Source: Denitrovibrio sp.
GTDB lineage: Bacteria > Chrysiogenota > Deferribacteres > Deferribacterales > Geovibrionaceae
NCBI GenBank assembly: GCA_002869145.1
Contig: PKTM01000006.1
Coordinates: forward strand, 1-52,028
Direction of reading: 5' to 3'
Length of the DNA: 52,028 nt
In this document: positions 31,964 through 41,900 of the stretch, piece by piece
Layout of the letters: every line of letters begins with the position of its first letter
Numbering within the stretch: the stretch's first letter is position 1
Notes under the pieces: generated by a model
Seen by the model: the letters and a program-made list of their open reading frames with translations, nothing else
What the model was told of the DNA's origin: nothing
Database searches by the model: none
Translations under genes and position numbers: made by a program

Positions 31964-33266
31964 AGCCATTATCACGAACACATCTTACCATATTATCGAT
32001 TCTGAGAATATCACCCTGTGGTCCTTTGTAATAAAAAGTTCCCTCAACACCTTCTGCAGAGCTTGCGCCTACTTCGTTCTCTCTCATTTTTGCATTGCTG
32101 CGCTGTGCTCCTGCTCCGTGTACGTCAAGTATATTTCCATTCATATATCCAAGAGCCCTTCCGAAAGACACATATGCCCCTGCATCACCGGATCCGCCAT
32201 CTTTTGCATGGGTTGTACTGCTCCAGAAATACCCCCAGTCGGTTACGCCTGCTTCGTTTATGAATGAAGTTGAGTTGAACATCGAACTTATAGCTGGAGA
32301 ATTTGTTGTATCGGGTGATCTGCTGTAGTCTGTAATGCTATGCAGCTCTTTCGCATTCGGCAGTCTCCAGTCTGTGTGGCTGGCTGTTGACTCAGATTCG
32401 CATTTACTGACAGCATCATCGAAGTTAGAGGATGTTGTATCGTTCTTTTGCCACATAAGCCCTGTGGCGGTATCTGTTATTGTCTGGTCGCCGTTATCTG
32501 TGAAATTGTTGACACCGTAGCTGGTGTTTCCGCGCACGCAAAGAACATAAAAAAGTTTTTCTGTAGCGCCTGCTGTCTTTGGGTATCCCTTGATTCTGCC
32601 GTCTACAAAATTGACTCCAAAGACTGTATCGTTTCCGTTCATGGTGGTATACACATATTCAGTTGATGAGGCATACTGTGCGTCTATGATGCGCTCGCCA
32701 GCTGTCATATCCCCGAATGCTTCGGTAAAGATTGGGTCAAGGAAGGTCGTAAGAGATGAAGTGTCAGTGCCTGTGTATGAGCTCGGGTCAGTTCCAGTGA
32801 AAAGTATAAGTGAATACAGTGTTTTTATATCCGGCAGACGCCAGTCAGAGTATCCGCCGAGAGAAAGATTGGCGCAGTAAGTTGCAGCATTGTTGAAGGA
32901 AAGTTTGTCTCCAGCGTCGGTGTAAACATTATCACCATCCAGATCGGTGCTCCTTGTCCACATAAGCCCAGTGACATTATCTGTGACAGTTGCTGTATCA
33001 GCGGTGTAGTTGGGCTGGTTGCCGCTGTAGTCAGCATCATAGCCTGTTCCTGTGCAAGCAGTGGATGCTCCTGTTGTGGAGTTGAAACATAATTTCTGCC
33101 CCGTGTCAGCAATCCGATAGGTTATACTGGTGTTCTCTGGAGTGCTGTTATCGTCCTTATTGTCTGTAGCAGTGGTTGAAGAGGAACTACCACCTCCGCC
33201 TCCACAATTTATAACTAATAGTATTAATGCAAAAGACAAAATTATTAGTTTAAGTTTTTTTTTCAT
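31962..33266 (-). CDS. Lipoprotein with two Lcl/DUF1566 domains
   Basis: A 434-residue secreted lipoprotein. The signal peptide ends at LVINC followed by a glycine/serine linker. Two DUF1566 (Lcl carboxy-terminal) domains follow, each with TGLMW, a YSDWRLPDIKTL or HTDWRLPNAKEL motif, and a VRCVRDNG-type end; FWSSTTHA lies in the second. The Legionella Lcl protein binds glycosaminoglycans, so a surface-binding or adhesion role is possible. Start chosen at 33266 after GGAGG. It is transcribed toward the SnoaL-like gene. Confidence 0.75.
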   Translation of the reverse strand: MKKKLKLIILSFALILLVINCGGGGGSSSSTTATDNKDDNSTPENTSITYRIADTGQKLCFNSTTGASTACTGTGYDADYSGNQPNYTADTATVTDNVTGLMWTRSTDLDGDNVYTDAGDKLSFNNAATYCANLSLGGYSDWRLPDIKTLYSLILFTGTDPSSYTGTDTSSLTTFLDPIFTEAFGDMTAGERIIDAQYASSTEYVYTTMNGNDTVFGVNFVDGRIKGYPKTAGATEKLFYVLCVRGNTSYGVNNFTDNGDQTITDTATGLMWQKNDTTSSNFDDAVSKCESESTASHTDWRLPNAKELHSITDYSRSPDTTNSPAISSMFNSTSFINEAGVTDWGYFWSSTTHAKDGGSGDAGAYVSFGRALGYMNGNILDVHGAGAQRSNAKMRENEVGASSAEGVEGTFYYKGPQGDILRIDNMVRCVRDNG

Positions 33267-33402
33267 TATGTCCTCCAGAGTAAGCATGATTAATTGTACC
33301 TTTAAATATCAATATTGTAATAAGTATTTTGCAAAGTGAGATATTGCCCTTTTGGCTTCTGATTATATGATCGTCTGAGAAATTATTAAAGGTGCTGAAA
33401 GG

Positions 33403-33465
33403 GATAATAATACAAAAGAAACTCTGATTAGAAAATATATTGAAGCTTATAATGTTAAAGGTGTT
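33403..33465 (+). pseudogene. Fragment of a SnoaL-like gene
   Basis: Translation of these 21 codons gives KETLIRKYIEAYNVKGV at the end, matching the first helix of the SnoaL-like protein at 31516 (KESIVIKYINAYNKKDI), 10 of 21 residues identical. There is no start codon and the likeness ends at 33465, so it is a broken copy. Confidence 0.6.
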
Positions 33466-33518
33466 CCGGGACGCCGCGCTGTGTTACATAGGATGTTTTC
33501 TGGTTTGTGCAGATATAA

Positions 33519-33560
33519 AAATCCCCCTCAATCCCCCTTTGGTAAAGGGGGAAGGAAGGG
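33519..33560. repeat. C-rich/G-rich palindromic repeat (AATCCCCC family)
   Basis: A tract with ATCCCCCTCAATCCCCCTTT and a hairpin CCCCCTTT-ggt-AAAGGGGG (33533-33551). A related element is at 47738-47800. Repeats of this kind are scattered in intergenic DNA of many unrelated bacteria. The hairpin lies downstream of the glutamate synthase operon on the minus strand and could act as a terminator. Confidence 0.65.
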
Positions 33561-33611
33561 GCGTATTTGACGTTAAAAGGCGAGTTCGCCTGTATGTGTT
33601 ATAAGTATCCG

Positions 33612-35948
33612 CTAGGACTCCATCATTTTGTCTACCATGTCATACATTTCCCAAACACCGCAAGGGCATACACCTGCGCAGATACCGCAGCCGATGCATT
33701 TGGATGGGTTGGATATGTATTCGAAAGTGCCATCAGCGTTAGCTACTCTTGTGATAGCCTGTTCTGGGCAAACTTCGAGGCAGAATGAGCAGTCTCGGCA
33801 GAAACCGCAGCTCATGCAGCGCATAGTTTCATCACCAGCTTCCATCTCGCTGACACTCTGAGCGTTAAGCGGATGGTAATACTCATTTTTAACCTTATCC
33901 TGAGGTATTACCGGAGCTTTTTCAAAATTATCAAGTTTGCGTCCCTGAAGCATTTTATCAATATTGATAGCGGCTTTGCGACCATCACCTAAAGCATGTG
34001 TGAAGAGTCCCTGTTTGATGGCATCTCCAGTCATGAAGACTTTATTATTACCTTCGCACTGAAGGTATTCGTTCATCTTCACAAGCCCTTTCTCAGTTAG
34101 CCAGTCACGGTCAAGGAAACCGAAGTCCGGCCTGTCGCCAATGGCTATTATAACTGTATCAGCTTCAAGCAGTGTACCGTCTTTCAGATGAACACCTTTT
34201 TCTGTGACCTTATCTGTGTATCTCGGCCAGAGTATCTTTGCGCCGAGTTTTTTCACGTGTTCTATCTCTACATCGAATGCGGCAGGCTTCTGAATGTCTA
34301 TGGCTGTCACTTCTTTAGCGCCCATTTCGTAAGCCCCTATAACAACGTCCATAGCGGCATTGCCCGCACCGATAACCACAACTTTTTCACCCACTTCAGG
34401 GTTTTGTCCTTTGTTTACCTCTTTAAGGAAGTCGAGACCTTTCACAAGTCTTTCGTGTCCTTCGAAAGGTATAACAACAGGAATGTGTGCGCCCACAGCT
34501 ATTACGACTGCATCAAAATTATCTGTTATCTCTTTAAATTTCTTTTTATCCACAAGGGTGTTCGTGTGTGCATTAAGCCCTGTGTCGAGTATTCTTTTTA
34601 TCTCTGTTTCAAGCACTTCATTGGCTAAACGCTCGTTTGGTATGACCTGTTTCAGCTTTCCGCCAATAACAGAATCCTGCTCGAAAACATCCACCTGATA
34701 GCCCATTTTGCGCAGGTGCCAAGCTGCTGTGAGCCCAGCGCCGCCTGAACCGATAATTGCTACTTTCTCTTTCTTTTGCTCTGCGTCAAAACCTTTAGCT
34801 TCTACTGTTTTGGATAGCTGTCCGAGCTCTTTAATTTTTACTGGAATATCCACATGTTTACGTGAACATATATCCTGACAAAGGTTCGGGCAGACTTGTC
34901 CGCAGACGGATGCAGGGAAAGGCGAATAGTCCAGTATCAGCTCAAGAGCTTCCTGAAGTCTGTCCTGACGGAGCAGTGAGATTCGCTTTTGAGTAGGGAT
35001 GAAAACAGGGCAGTTGTATTCACATGGAGCAGAGTAGTGTGCATTTTGCCACTCAGGATATTTCAGCCTGTTCTCATCTGTCTCAACATAGTCTGCAACA
35101 TAGTAGTCCTCGTCAATGATATCGCCGAAAATACCACCTTCAACCCATCTTTCCATACGGAAATCATGCATAGGGATAAGTGATTTGACAGCACGTTCTT
35201 CATAAGTTTTCGCTACTACTTTTTTCCACTGGCTCATGTCTGACAGTGTTTCAAGTGAATCTGTCTTGTCTATTTTTTTGAGGAACCTAGGCAGGCCCTC
35301 TTTTAGAAATTCTTTATCGTTTTCGTCCAGATCCATAACCCAGACATCTTCTGAGAGACCTTTTGCTTTACCTCTGAAATAAACGGTTCCGCCCACCATA
35401 CCGACACAGCTTCTGTCGCCCATGACAGAGTCTTTGTCTTCGTAGCCTAGACCGCATATAACACCTATACCGCCGCCCATGAACTCAAAGCTGAACGAGC
35501 CTGTCTTGCGCAGCACCCAGAACTCTGGTGCAGGGAATTTCGGATCGTCTTTCATCAGGGCACCGGAACGTGTTCCTGTTCGTCCAGATACATAAATGTT
35601 ACCAGTGGCAGCGCAGTGAGCAGTTGTGTCACCGCCGTCCCCTTTCAGTACAATGTCAGCACCAGCGTTTAGCCAGCCAACATCTGCGGGGGCAGAGCCT
35701 TCGATCTCAATTTCGGTTCCGAACATACCCATTGAGCCAACACGTTGGCCGGGGTTTTTCACTTTAAACTTAAGCGTGTGCCCGTCTTTGCTCCAGAGCT
35801 ACCCGCCTATGTTGTGCTGACCGGAAGCTTCCACTTCAAATTCGGTGAGACCTTCATTGATCTTGTCGTAGATGTTATATAGAAGTTTCTGTGTTGAAAC
35901 CCTTCTTCCGTCTATAATTCCTTGAATCTTTGTTGGATTATTTGCCAT
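33612..35948 (-). pseudogene. Glutamate synthase GXGXG domain fused to GltD-like FeS flavoprotein, interrupted by an in-frame TAG
   Basis: The full frame from 35948 (MANNPTKIQGIIDGRR, ribosome site GGGGG) has 778 codons. Codon 50 (35801-35799) is TAG in the block SGQHNIGG-[stop]-LWSKDG; the same frame continues intact. Residues about 35-190 are the GXGXG domain (NPGQRVGSMGMFG, AHCAATGNIYVSGR). About 305-365 is a cysteine-rich Fer4_20 segment, 395-690 the two-dinucleotide GltD flavoprotein (IIGSGGAGLTAA, VVIGAGNAAMD), and the end is a two-cluster ferredoxin (CMSCGFC, CIGCGICAGVC). It should feed electrons to the FMN subunit. A GTG at 35762 could restart but would lose the first 62 residues. 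Confidence 0.85.
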
Positions 35949-35961
35949 TTTTAAAGCCCCC

Positions 35962-37593
35962 TTAGCATGAATACTGAATATTCAGTCTGTCAGCCACTGC
36001 CTTGTCTTCATAGATAAGACAGTCTGAACGCCCTACAGGGAGGGAGCTGTTTCCGATAGGTGCGAGCATCTTCTTCAGTTCGTAGTCAGTTGAAATGAAG
36101 TAATTGACTATATGCTCAGCAGCCTTATCAATATCCAGTCTCTTAACGAGAGCAGGGTTTTGTGTGCATATGCCCACTGGACACAGTCCGGTGTTGCAAG
36201 CGTTGCACTTCCCTTTGTCATTTCCTACGCATCCGGCAAGCTGAAGCATCAGCTTTCCTGTAAATACGCCGTTAGCACCGAGTGCCATCATTTTGAAAGC
36301 ATCCGCAGCCAGGTTCCAGTTCTGACCGAGACCGCCTCCAGCCCAAAGAGGTATCTGCCCCTGTTTCCCCTGATGTACGGCAGCGTTGTAGCAGTCGCGC
36401 AGTTTGGATACTATCGGGTGACCAGTGTGGTCCAGAGATATCTCGTTCGCAGCACCTGTTCCGCCATTTATACCATCCATAAAGAAACCGCCAACTATGT
36501 TGTAAGGGTCTCTTAGGAGGTTGTTATAAACAGATACAGATGTTGAAGATGCTGCCACTTTTATAGACACGGGTACTTGAAATTTGAAAGCCGCATTGAA
36601 AGAGAGGAACATCTTCTGCACACTCTCCTCAATGGAGTACAAACCTTGGTGGTTAGGCGGCGAGAGAAGGTCAGCTTTCGGCACACCTCTGATTTCAGAA
36701 ATGTGCGGAGCAACCTTTTTCGCTTGCAGCAATCCGCCGTCACCCGGTTTTGCACCCTGACCGATTTTGATCAGGACACCAGCAGGAAGCTCCTGCATAT
36801 AAGGCATAGCGTTTATAATACGGTTCCAGCCGAAATGGCCAGAAGCTATTTGCAGTATGGTATATTTTAAATATTTAGATTTAAGAAGTCTTACAGGCAC
36901 TCCACCTTCACCGGAACACATGCGGATAGGTATACCACACTCTTCGTTCAGGTATGCTGTGGCAATTGCCATCGCTTCCCACATTCTCCATGAAAGAGCA
37001 CCGATGGACATGTCGCCTATGACTATTGGGTATATCCAGTTTACTTTAGGTGGTGCATCGTTCATAACCAGCTTGCCGTTTTGAATGTCAAATGGCATTT
37101 CACCAGCAGGAAGAACTCTTCCGAAAGGAGCAAGCATGTCGAATGTGTGGCGCAACGCATCCAGTGACGGGTCAGTCATCTGAGATATACGTCCTACTCT
37201 TATTTTGTCCAGTGTGCGCTCACCTGTTGAAAGGTTTGCACGTCCGCCTCTTTTGTATGGGTCGGCAACTGTGGCACGGTATTTTGCGCCTAGTCTGGAA
37301 TCAGAGTTGCGTTCAGGGTTTATCGCCTCATTCGGGCATACCCTTTCGCAGATGCCGCATCCACTGCAGAACTCATATTCGTTTACCTTCTGTCTTATAA
37401 CAGGTATGGTTTTAAATTCAATTTTTGGCTCAGGAGTAAAATGATCACTAATGACCTTTCTTCGTTTTTCTACACCCACCTCGATAGACTTGAAAGGGCA
37501 GGCTGCAACACACTTTCCGCAGAGAGTGCATCTGTCTGGTCTGTATGCTATTTTCCAATCCAAATCGTCTCTGGAGATTTTGTTTACTTTCAT
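35962..37593 (-). CDS. Glutamate synthase FMN-binding subunit with ferredoxin domain (archaeal type)
   Basis: A 543-residue protein. Two [4Fe-4S] motifs (CTLCGKCVAACP near 22 and CSGCGICERVCP near 76) precede the FMN barrel with GDMSIGALSW, SGEGGVP, KIGQGAKPGDGG, DGINGGTGAA and a [3Fe-4S]-type CNACNTGLCPVGICTQ. It makes glutamate from 2-oxoglutarate and ammonia supplied by the amidotransferase subunit. This is the split, archaeal-type form, in which domains of bacterial GltB are separate proteins. It overlaps the upstream amidotransferase gene by four bases (ATGA). Confidence 0.9.
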   Translation of the reverse strand: MKVNKISRDDLDWKIAYRPDRCTLCGKCVAACPFKSIEVGVEKRRKVISDHFTPEPKIEFKTIPVIRQKVNEYEFCSGCGICERVCPNEAINPERNSDSRLGAKYRATVADPYKRGGRANLSTGERTLDKIRVGRISQMTDPSLDALRHTFDMLAPFGRVLPAGEMPFDIQNGKLVMNDAPPKVNWIYPIVIGDMSIGALSWRMWEAMAIATAYLNEECGIPIRMCSGEGGVPVRLLKSKYLKYTILQIASGHFGWNRIINAMPYMQELPAGVLIKIGQGAKPGDGGLLQAKKVAPHISEIRGVPKADLLSPPNHQGLYSIEESVQKMFLSFNAAFKFQVPVSIKVAASSTSVSVYNNLLRDPYNIVGGFFMDGINGGTGAANEISLDHTGHPIVSKLRDCYNAAVHQGKQGQIPLWAGGGLGQNWNLAADAFKMMALGANGVFTGKLMLQLAGCVGNDKGKCNACNTGLCPVGICTQNPALVKRLDIDKAAEHIVNYFISTDYELKKMLAPIGNSSLPVGRSDCLIYEDKAVADRLNIQYSC

Positions 37594-38696
37594 TGTTGCA
37601 ATCTTTGCACCTCCAGATCATTGGTTATAACAACAGTTTCTCTTTCATTAGTATAAATGTCTGTTGTCCAGTCACGTTCAGGTAGTATTTCGTTTAGCCC
37701 GGTGACTTCTGATGCGATAACGGCAGTGTCAGCTGTGTGCCCTACAACAACGGGGCGCAGCTTTTTAGCATCGCAGGTGTTGAAAAGAGTACCGTCTGGG
37801 AGAACCCCTATAATGGTGTTCGGGCCGTTTATCTCGAGATTACCAAGTGCTGCTCTGATGTTTCTTAATATTTCTGCATCTTCTCTGTTTTGTGCAGCTT
37901 CAAAAGGGAGCGGTGTTATTGTGTGTTTATAGTATGAAAGCGGCCACTTAAGCATTTTATGTATATAGTGAAGAGTATAAAGGAAACACTGGGAGTCTGA
38001 TTCGAACCCTAAGTAGCCTTTATACAGGCTTTGCTGTATGTTTTTGTTTTTTTCGTAGAATGTATTTTCACCGTTAGCCAAAGCTGTGTAGCCCTGCAGA
38101 AAGAACTGGTGTGCAGCGTAGCGGACTATGTCATAATTTGTATTCTGACGGCACTGAGCGGTTATAATGCGTGCAGTGAAGTCCTCATTCTCTTCCCAGA
38201 GGTTAAAATATGTCCCGATATCAGTAGGGTCACCTATCTCTTTCAGAGTGAGCACATCCGGCCATAAAGAATAAATATACCCATCATCAGTTTTTTCGAG
38301 GGCCTCTCTTATTCTTAGCCTTGTTTCCACAAGTAGCTCTTCTTTCTCTTCCTGTGGTGCATATTTGTAGCTTTTTGGGTAGTGAAGTACCTGAAATATG
38401 TAGTCAGGCATCGGTTCAATATCCAGATCCGGCTGGGGATTTATATCTGGATTCCACTGCATGATACGGGAAAAACCTACATCGTGCAGTATATCCTCTG
38501 CGATCTTTGTTCCTTCGTCTGTACAAGCCATAGAAAGGATTGGCAGTTCTTTATAATTCGCAAACCGTCCTCCAAGATCCTGCATAACCATTGCAAAGCC
38601 GGAGTTGTCGTGTCCTTTTTGCATTGATCTCATAAGTGTCAGGGCTTTGGAGGGGTGAATGTAATTTTTAGATTTGATAGCTCCAATGCGGCACAT
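37590..38696 (-). CDS. Glutamate synthase class II glutamine amidotransferase subunit
   Basis: A 368-residue Ntn-type amidotransferase. Starting at 38696 (after GGAGGT) the protein opens MCRIGAIKSK, so Cys2 becomes the amino-terminal nucleophile after methionine removal. KGHDNSGFAMVMQDLG and the block NTNYDIVRYAAHQFFLQGYTALANGENTF are typical of class II amidotransferases. It releases ammonia from glutamine. It is the first gene of the minus-strand glutamate synthase operon. A longer TTG start at 38708 would bury the nucleophile and is rejected. Confidence 0.88.
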   Translation of the reverse strand: MCRIGAIKSKNYIHPSKALTLMRSMQKGHDNSGFAMVMQDLGGRFANYKELPILSMACTDEGTKIAEDILHDVGFSRIMQWNPDINPQPDLDIEPMPDYIFQVLHYPKSYKYAPQEEKEELLVETRLRIREALEKTDDGYIYSLWPDVLTLKEIGDPTDIGTYFNLWEENEDFTARIITAQCRQNTNYDIVRYAAHQFFLQGYTALANGENTFYEKNKNIQQSLYKGYLGFESDSQCFLYTLHYIHKMLKWPLSYYKHTITPLPFEAAQNREDAEILRNIRAALGNLEINGPNTIIGVLPDGTLFNTCDAKKLRPVVVGHTADTAVIASEVTGLNEILPERDWTTDIYTNERETVVITNDLEVQRLQQ

Positions 38697-38879
38697 ATTC
38701 ACCTCCAACTATATCCTTATAAAATAAAATAAAACAAAAGTCAATCGATGTTTTATAAGGCTTAATCGTTACGTTAACTTATATATTAATGCAAACAGTG
38801 TTATGAACCTTACAATCTAATGGCCGCAATGTAATAAAACTTACAATTATTTAAAATAGTTAATAAGGTGAATTTTTAC

Positions 38880-38909
38880 TTGTCTGAGGTCTAGGTCTTT
38901 AGATATTAT
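38880..38909 (+). promoter_or_regulatory. Possible promoter of the large lipoprotein gene
   Basis: TTGTCT (38880-38885), 18 bp, TATTAT (38904-38909), about 50 bp before the start. The rest of the 264-bp intergenic region is A/T-rich; two CTTACAAT copies near 38810 and 38840 are the only other pattern seen. Confidence 0.35.
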
Positions 38910-38960
38910 AAATTACAGACACAAAATAGCTTAATAAATGAGTTATGCAGGAGGACTTAC

Positions 38961-41900
38961 ATGAAAAGTATACGATTATTAACAGCTGCACTTTTAGTTT
39001 CCATAGTTATGGTGCTTACAGGTTGCGGCGGTGGGAGCTCTTCATCTAGCTCATCCGTGCTGGATGCAGAAACATCAGCTGATATCGATGCTGCCTACAC
39101 AGTACTTGATTCAGCTAAGAGAGCGTCTTTGACGACGCTTCTATCAAACACAAATGATGTAGATGTTCAGAATGCAATGACGGCGACAAAGGAAGCCCGT
39201 GCAGGCGGACTTACCACAGCAGACATTTCGTCAGCAAGATTAGATTCTATTGCTGATACTCTGGATATTTCTACACACACCAGTGTGCAGGCGAGACTAA
39301 ACCCTTATAGTAATGGCTCTGCAAAATACTTACTGTATGCGTCATTGGTTAACAGGCTTGTTACTTTGAGAGTCAATAACCCTACAGTCTTTCAGGCATA
39401 CAGCACTCTTGTGGAGACTATTGACGATGAGGAGCTTGATGCTGTAGTTGTTGTGATCGAAAGGGTCGAAGAGGTTGGCTTTGCAGAGTTCGACAGTGTT
39501 GTGGATAAAGAAGACCTTGATAAAATAGTTGCAAATGTTGAACAGACTTCAGGGGAATCTGATGGTGACACAACGGGTGATGACACAGGCGACACAACAG
39601 GCGATGACACTGGTGACACAACAGGCGATAATACTGGCGGCACAACTGGCGGTGACACTGGCGGAACAACTGGCGGTGACACTGGCGGAACAACAGGCGG
39701 TGACACTGGCGGAACAACTGGTGATAACACTGGCGACACAGCTGCTGCTGTGATATCAACAGAAGTTGCTGAAGGTCTTGGCGGCGATGGCACAGAGATC
39801 GTATCACAAGGTTCAACTACTGTTGAAGCGCTTGATATAGCATCAAGAGTTTCCGTAGTTGATTCTACCGAAGAAGCCGGCAGAATTGGTTCTCACTCTT
39901 TTGCCCGCGCAATGGCAAGAGTTATATCTGACTCAGATATCGATAACTGGGCTGATGAAGTTGATTTTAATCAGGATAAAACTCAGGTATGGGTTAACGA
40001 CAGGTCTTCTGAGTCTTTCGGAATTATAAACGAGATTCTGTGTTCTATTGCACAGACAAAATACGACGCCATGGTCAATGCTGGTCCTTACATTGCACAG
40101 ATAGACATAAATCTTTGTGAACAGAACTCAGCGGAAGGCAAACAAGCCAAAAAGTCTGGTGAAGGTTCAGACAACGTAACTGTTCCTGAGTATGAATACT
40201 GGGTAGTCAAATCTGTTAGAGCTGACGACAACAGTGCTCAGGTTCTTTACGCCTGGATACCAAACGAAGAGGAGTATGGCGAGGGTATATATAAAGAGTC
40301 TGTTATAATGGCAAGAATGGTTATATATGGTGACGTGGATGAATATCCTCCATACGGACTTTTCACCATGAACTTTAAGCAGGTTCCATATATTGATGGA
40401 ACAAAACAGATAGACCCTGCTGCTATTACAACTTTTGAAGGTACTATGAAGTCATTTGTGAATACAGATGGCGAAAACCTTATAGCTTTCTCACTTGAGT
40501 CCAGCATGGATATGCCTAACGAAATTCTCGACCATTTCAATATTGAGAGTTCTGACGAGGCAATTGAGATGTCAGAATATGTGATAATGGCAACATCTGC
40601 GGATGGCTCAGCAGGCAGGGGAGCCACATATATGGCTGAATCATTCCCTAATATGTGGGACAATTCAGTTACCACACTAACTATGGAAGAGAAGTCTGAA
40701 ATATACAATATTGCTTTCAATGATGCATATTTCCTCAGAGAAGATGTAGAGAGTGAAACTCAGGCTTGTTACGAAAGAAACAGCCCTAAAAAGAATGTAT
40801 ACAGATATGGACTCTATGATGAAAATGGAGCCAGAGTGAATCTTCGCTCCGGTCTCTCAATAGGCTTTATGAACGGGGAAGAACTTTATACAGGCTGGGC
40901 AGGCTTCTGGGGAATCCATTTTGACGGATTTGGTAATGAAGAGATTACTGCCCTTGATGGTCAGGTTGTAAACAAGTTCAACTGGGCTGACTACGAACTA
41001 GATAATACAGAGGCTTATACAGTACAGGTTTACCCAGGAAAATTGAGAAAGATTACTAGAGATGTCACAACCCTGTCTAAAGTTAAAAACATCCAGTTTA
41101 GCTACTGGGACTATAATACCGGTAATGAATACAGGATAGAGTGGGATGGCACAGGATTTCTTAAGTCAGCGCTCAGAGATCCGTCTAACTGGACATGGGA
41201 CGAGTCAGAATTTGAAGGAGTGACAGAGTATCTCGATGTTTCACAGATGCAGTGGCCGGAGATATATGTTTGGTCAGAGGCTCTGAACGGCTCTGTTAAG
41301 TTTGATCTGAACGGAACCAGCACAAACCCAGAGGCGACACCACAGTGTACAGCGCCTAACTGGGATACAGTCTATACGTATAACTGTACTGAAGCTCTGG
41401 ACGGAGAAGTGACAGTGGTTATCTATAAAGAGTCTGTTGTTATGCCTGGTTCTGCGGCTGCGGATGCTGCTGGGGCTCTCTCTTTTATATGCTACGAAAA
41501 CTGTCCTGACCCTAACCCAGCAGACCCTAATAAACCATATTTCGATACATACTCATGGGACGAGACTACATATGAAGAGACCTGGACACCAGTTACCTAT
41601 ACTTTCGATACTACAGAGATGGCTCTTCAATATGGTGGTGTAAATGTTACTGTTCCAGCAGAGATGGAAAACGGCAATATCTGGTCAGGCGCTCTTATGC
41701 AGCCTGGGGACCAAGCTCTGCTTACTTGCCCATGGGATGATCAGAAAACATGTGCTTGGATGGCAGAATCCAGACTGGACAGCTTCTATAGATGGGAGTC
41801 CGGTTCTGATACATGGAACAAACTTATAGCTCTGGTTAATAACGGCACAGGTCTTGTGGAAGACTTCGAACAACCACTTAGCGTTGAGTATGAACACACA

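Noticed and set aside
33403-33465. A functional small gene continuing from the SnoaL-like fragment
   Set aside because: The frame runs on through the C-rich repeat to a stop near 33570 but has no start codon, and homology ends at 33465.
370-35948. Reassignment of TAG to an amino acid (amber recoding or pyrrolysine)
   Set aside because: At least seven genes here end in TAG in a normal place (2898, 3864, 4760, fccA, fccB, the lipoprotein at 42353, trmI), with other stops not conserved behind it, so TAG works as a stop in this genome. Local mutation, base error or partial suppression fits better.
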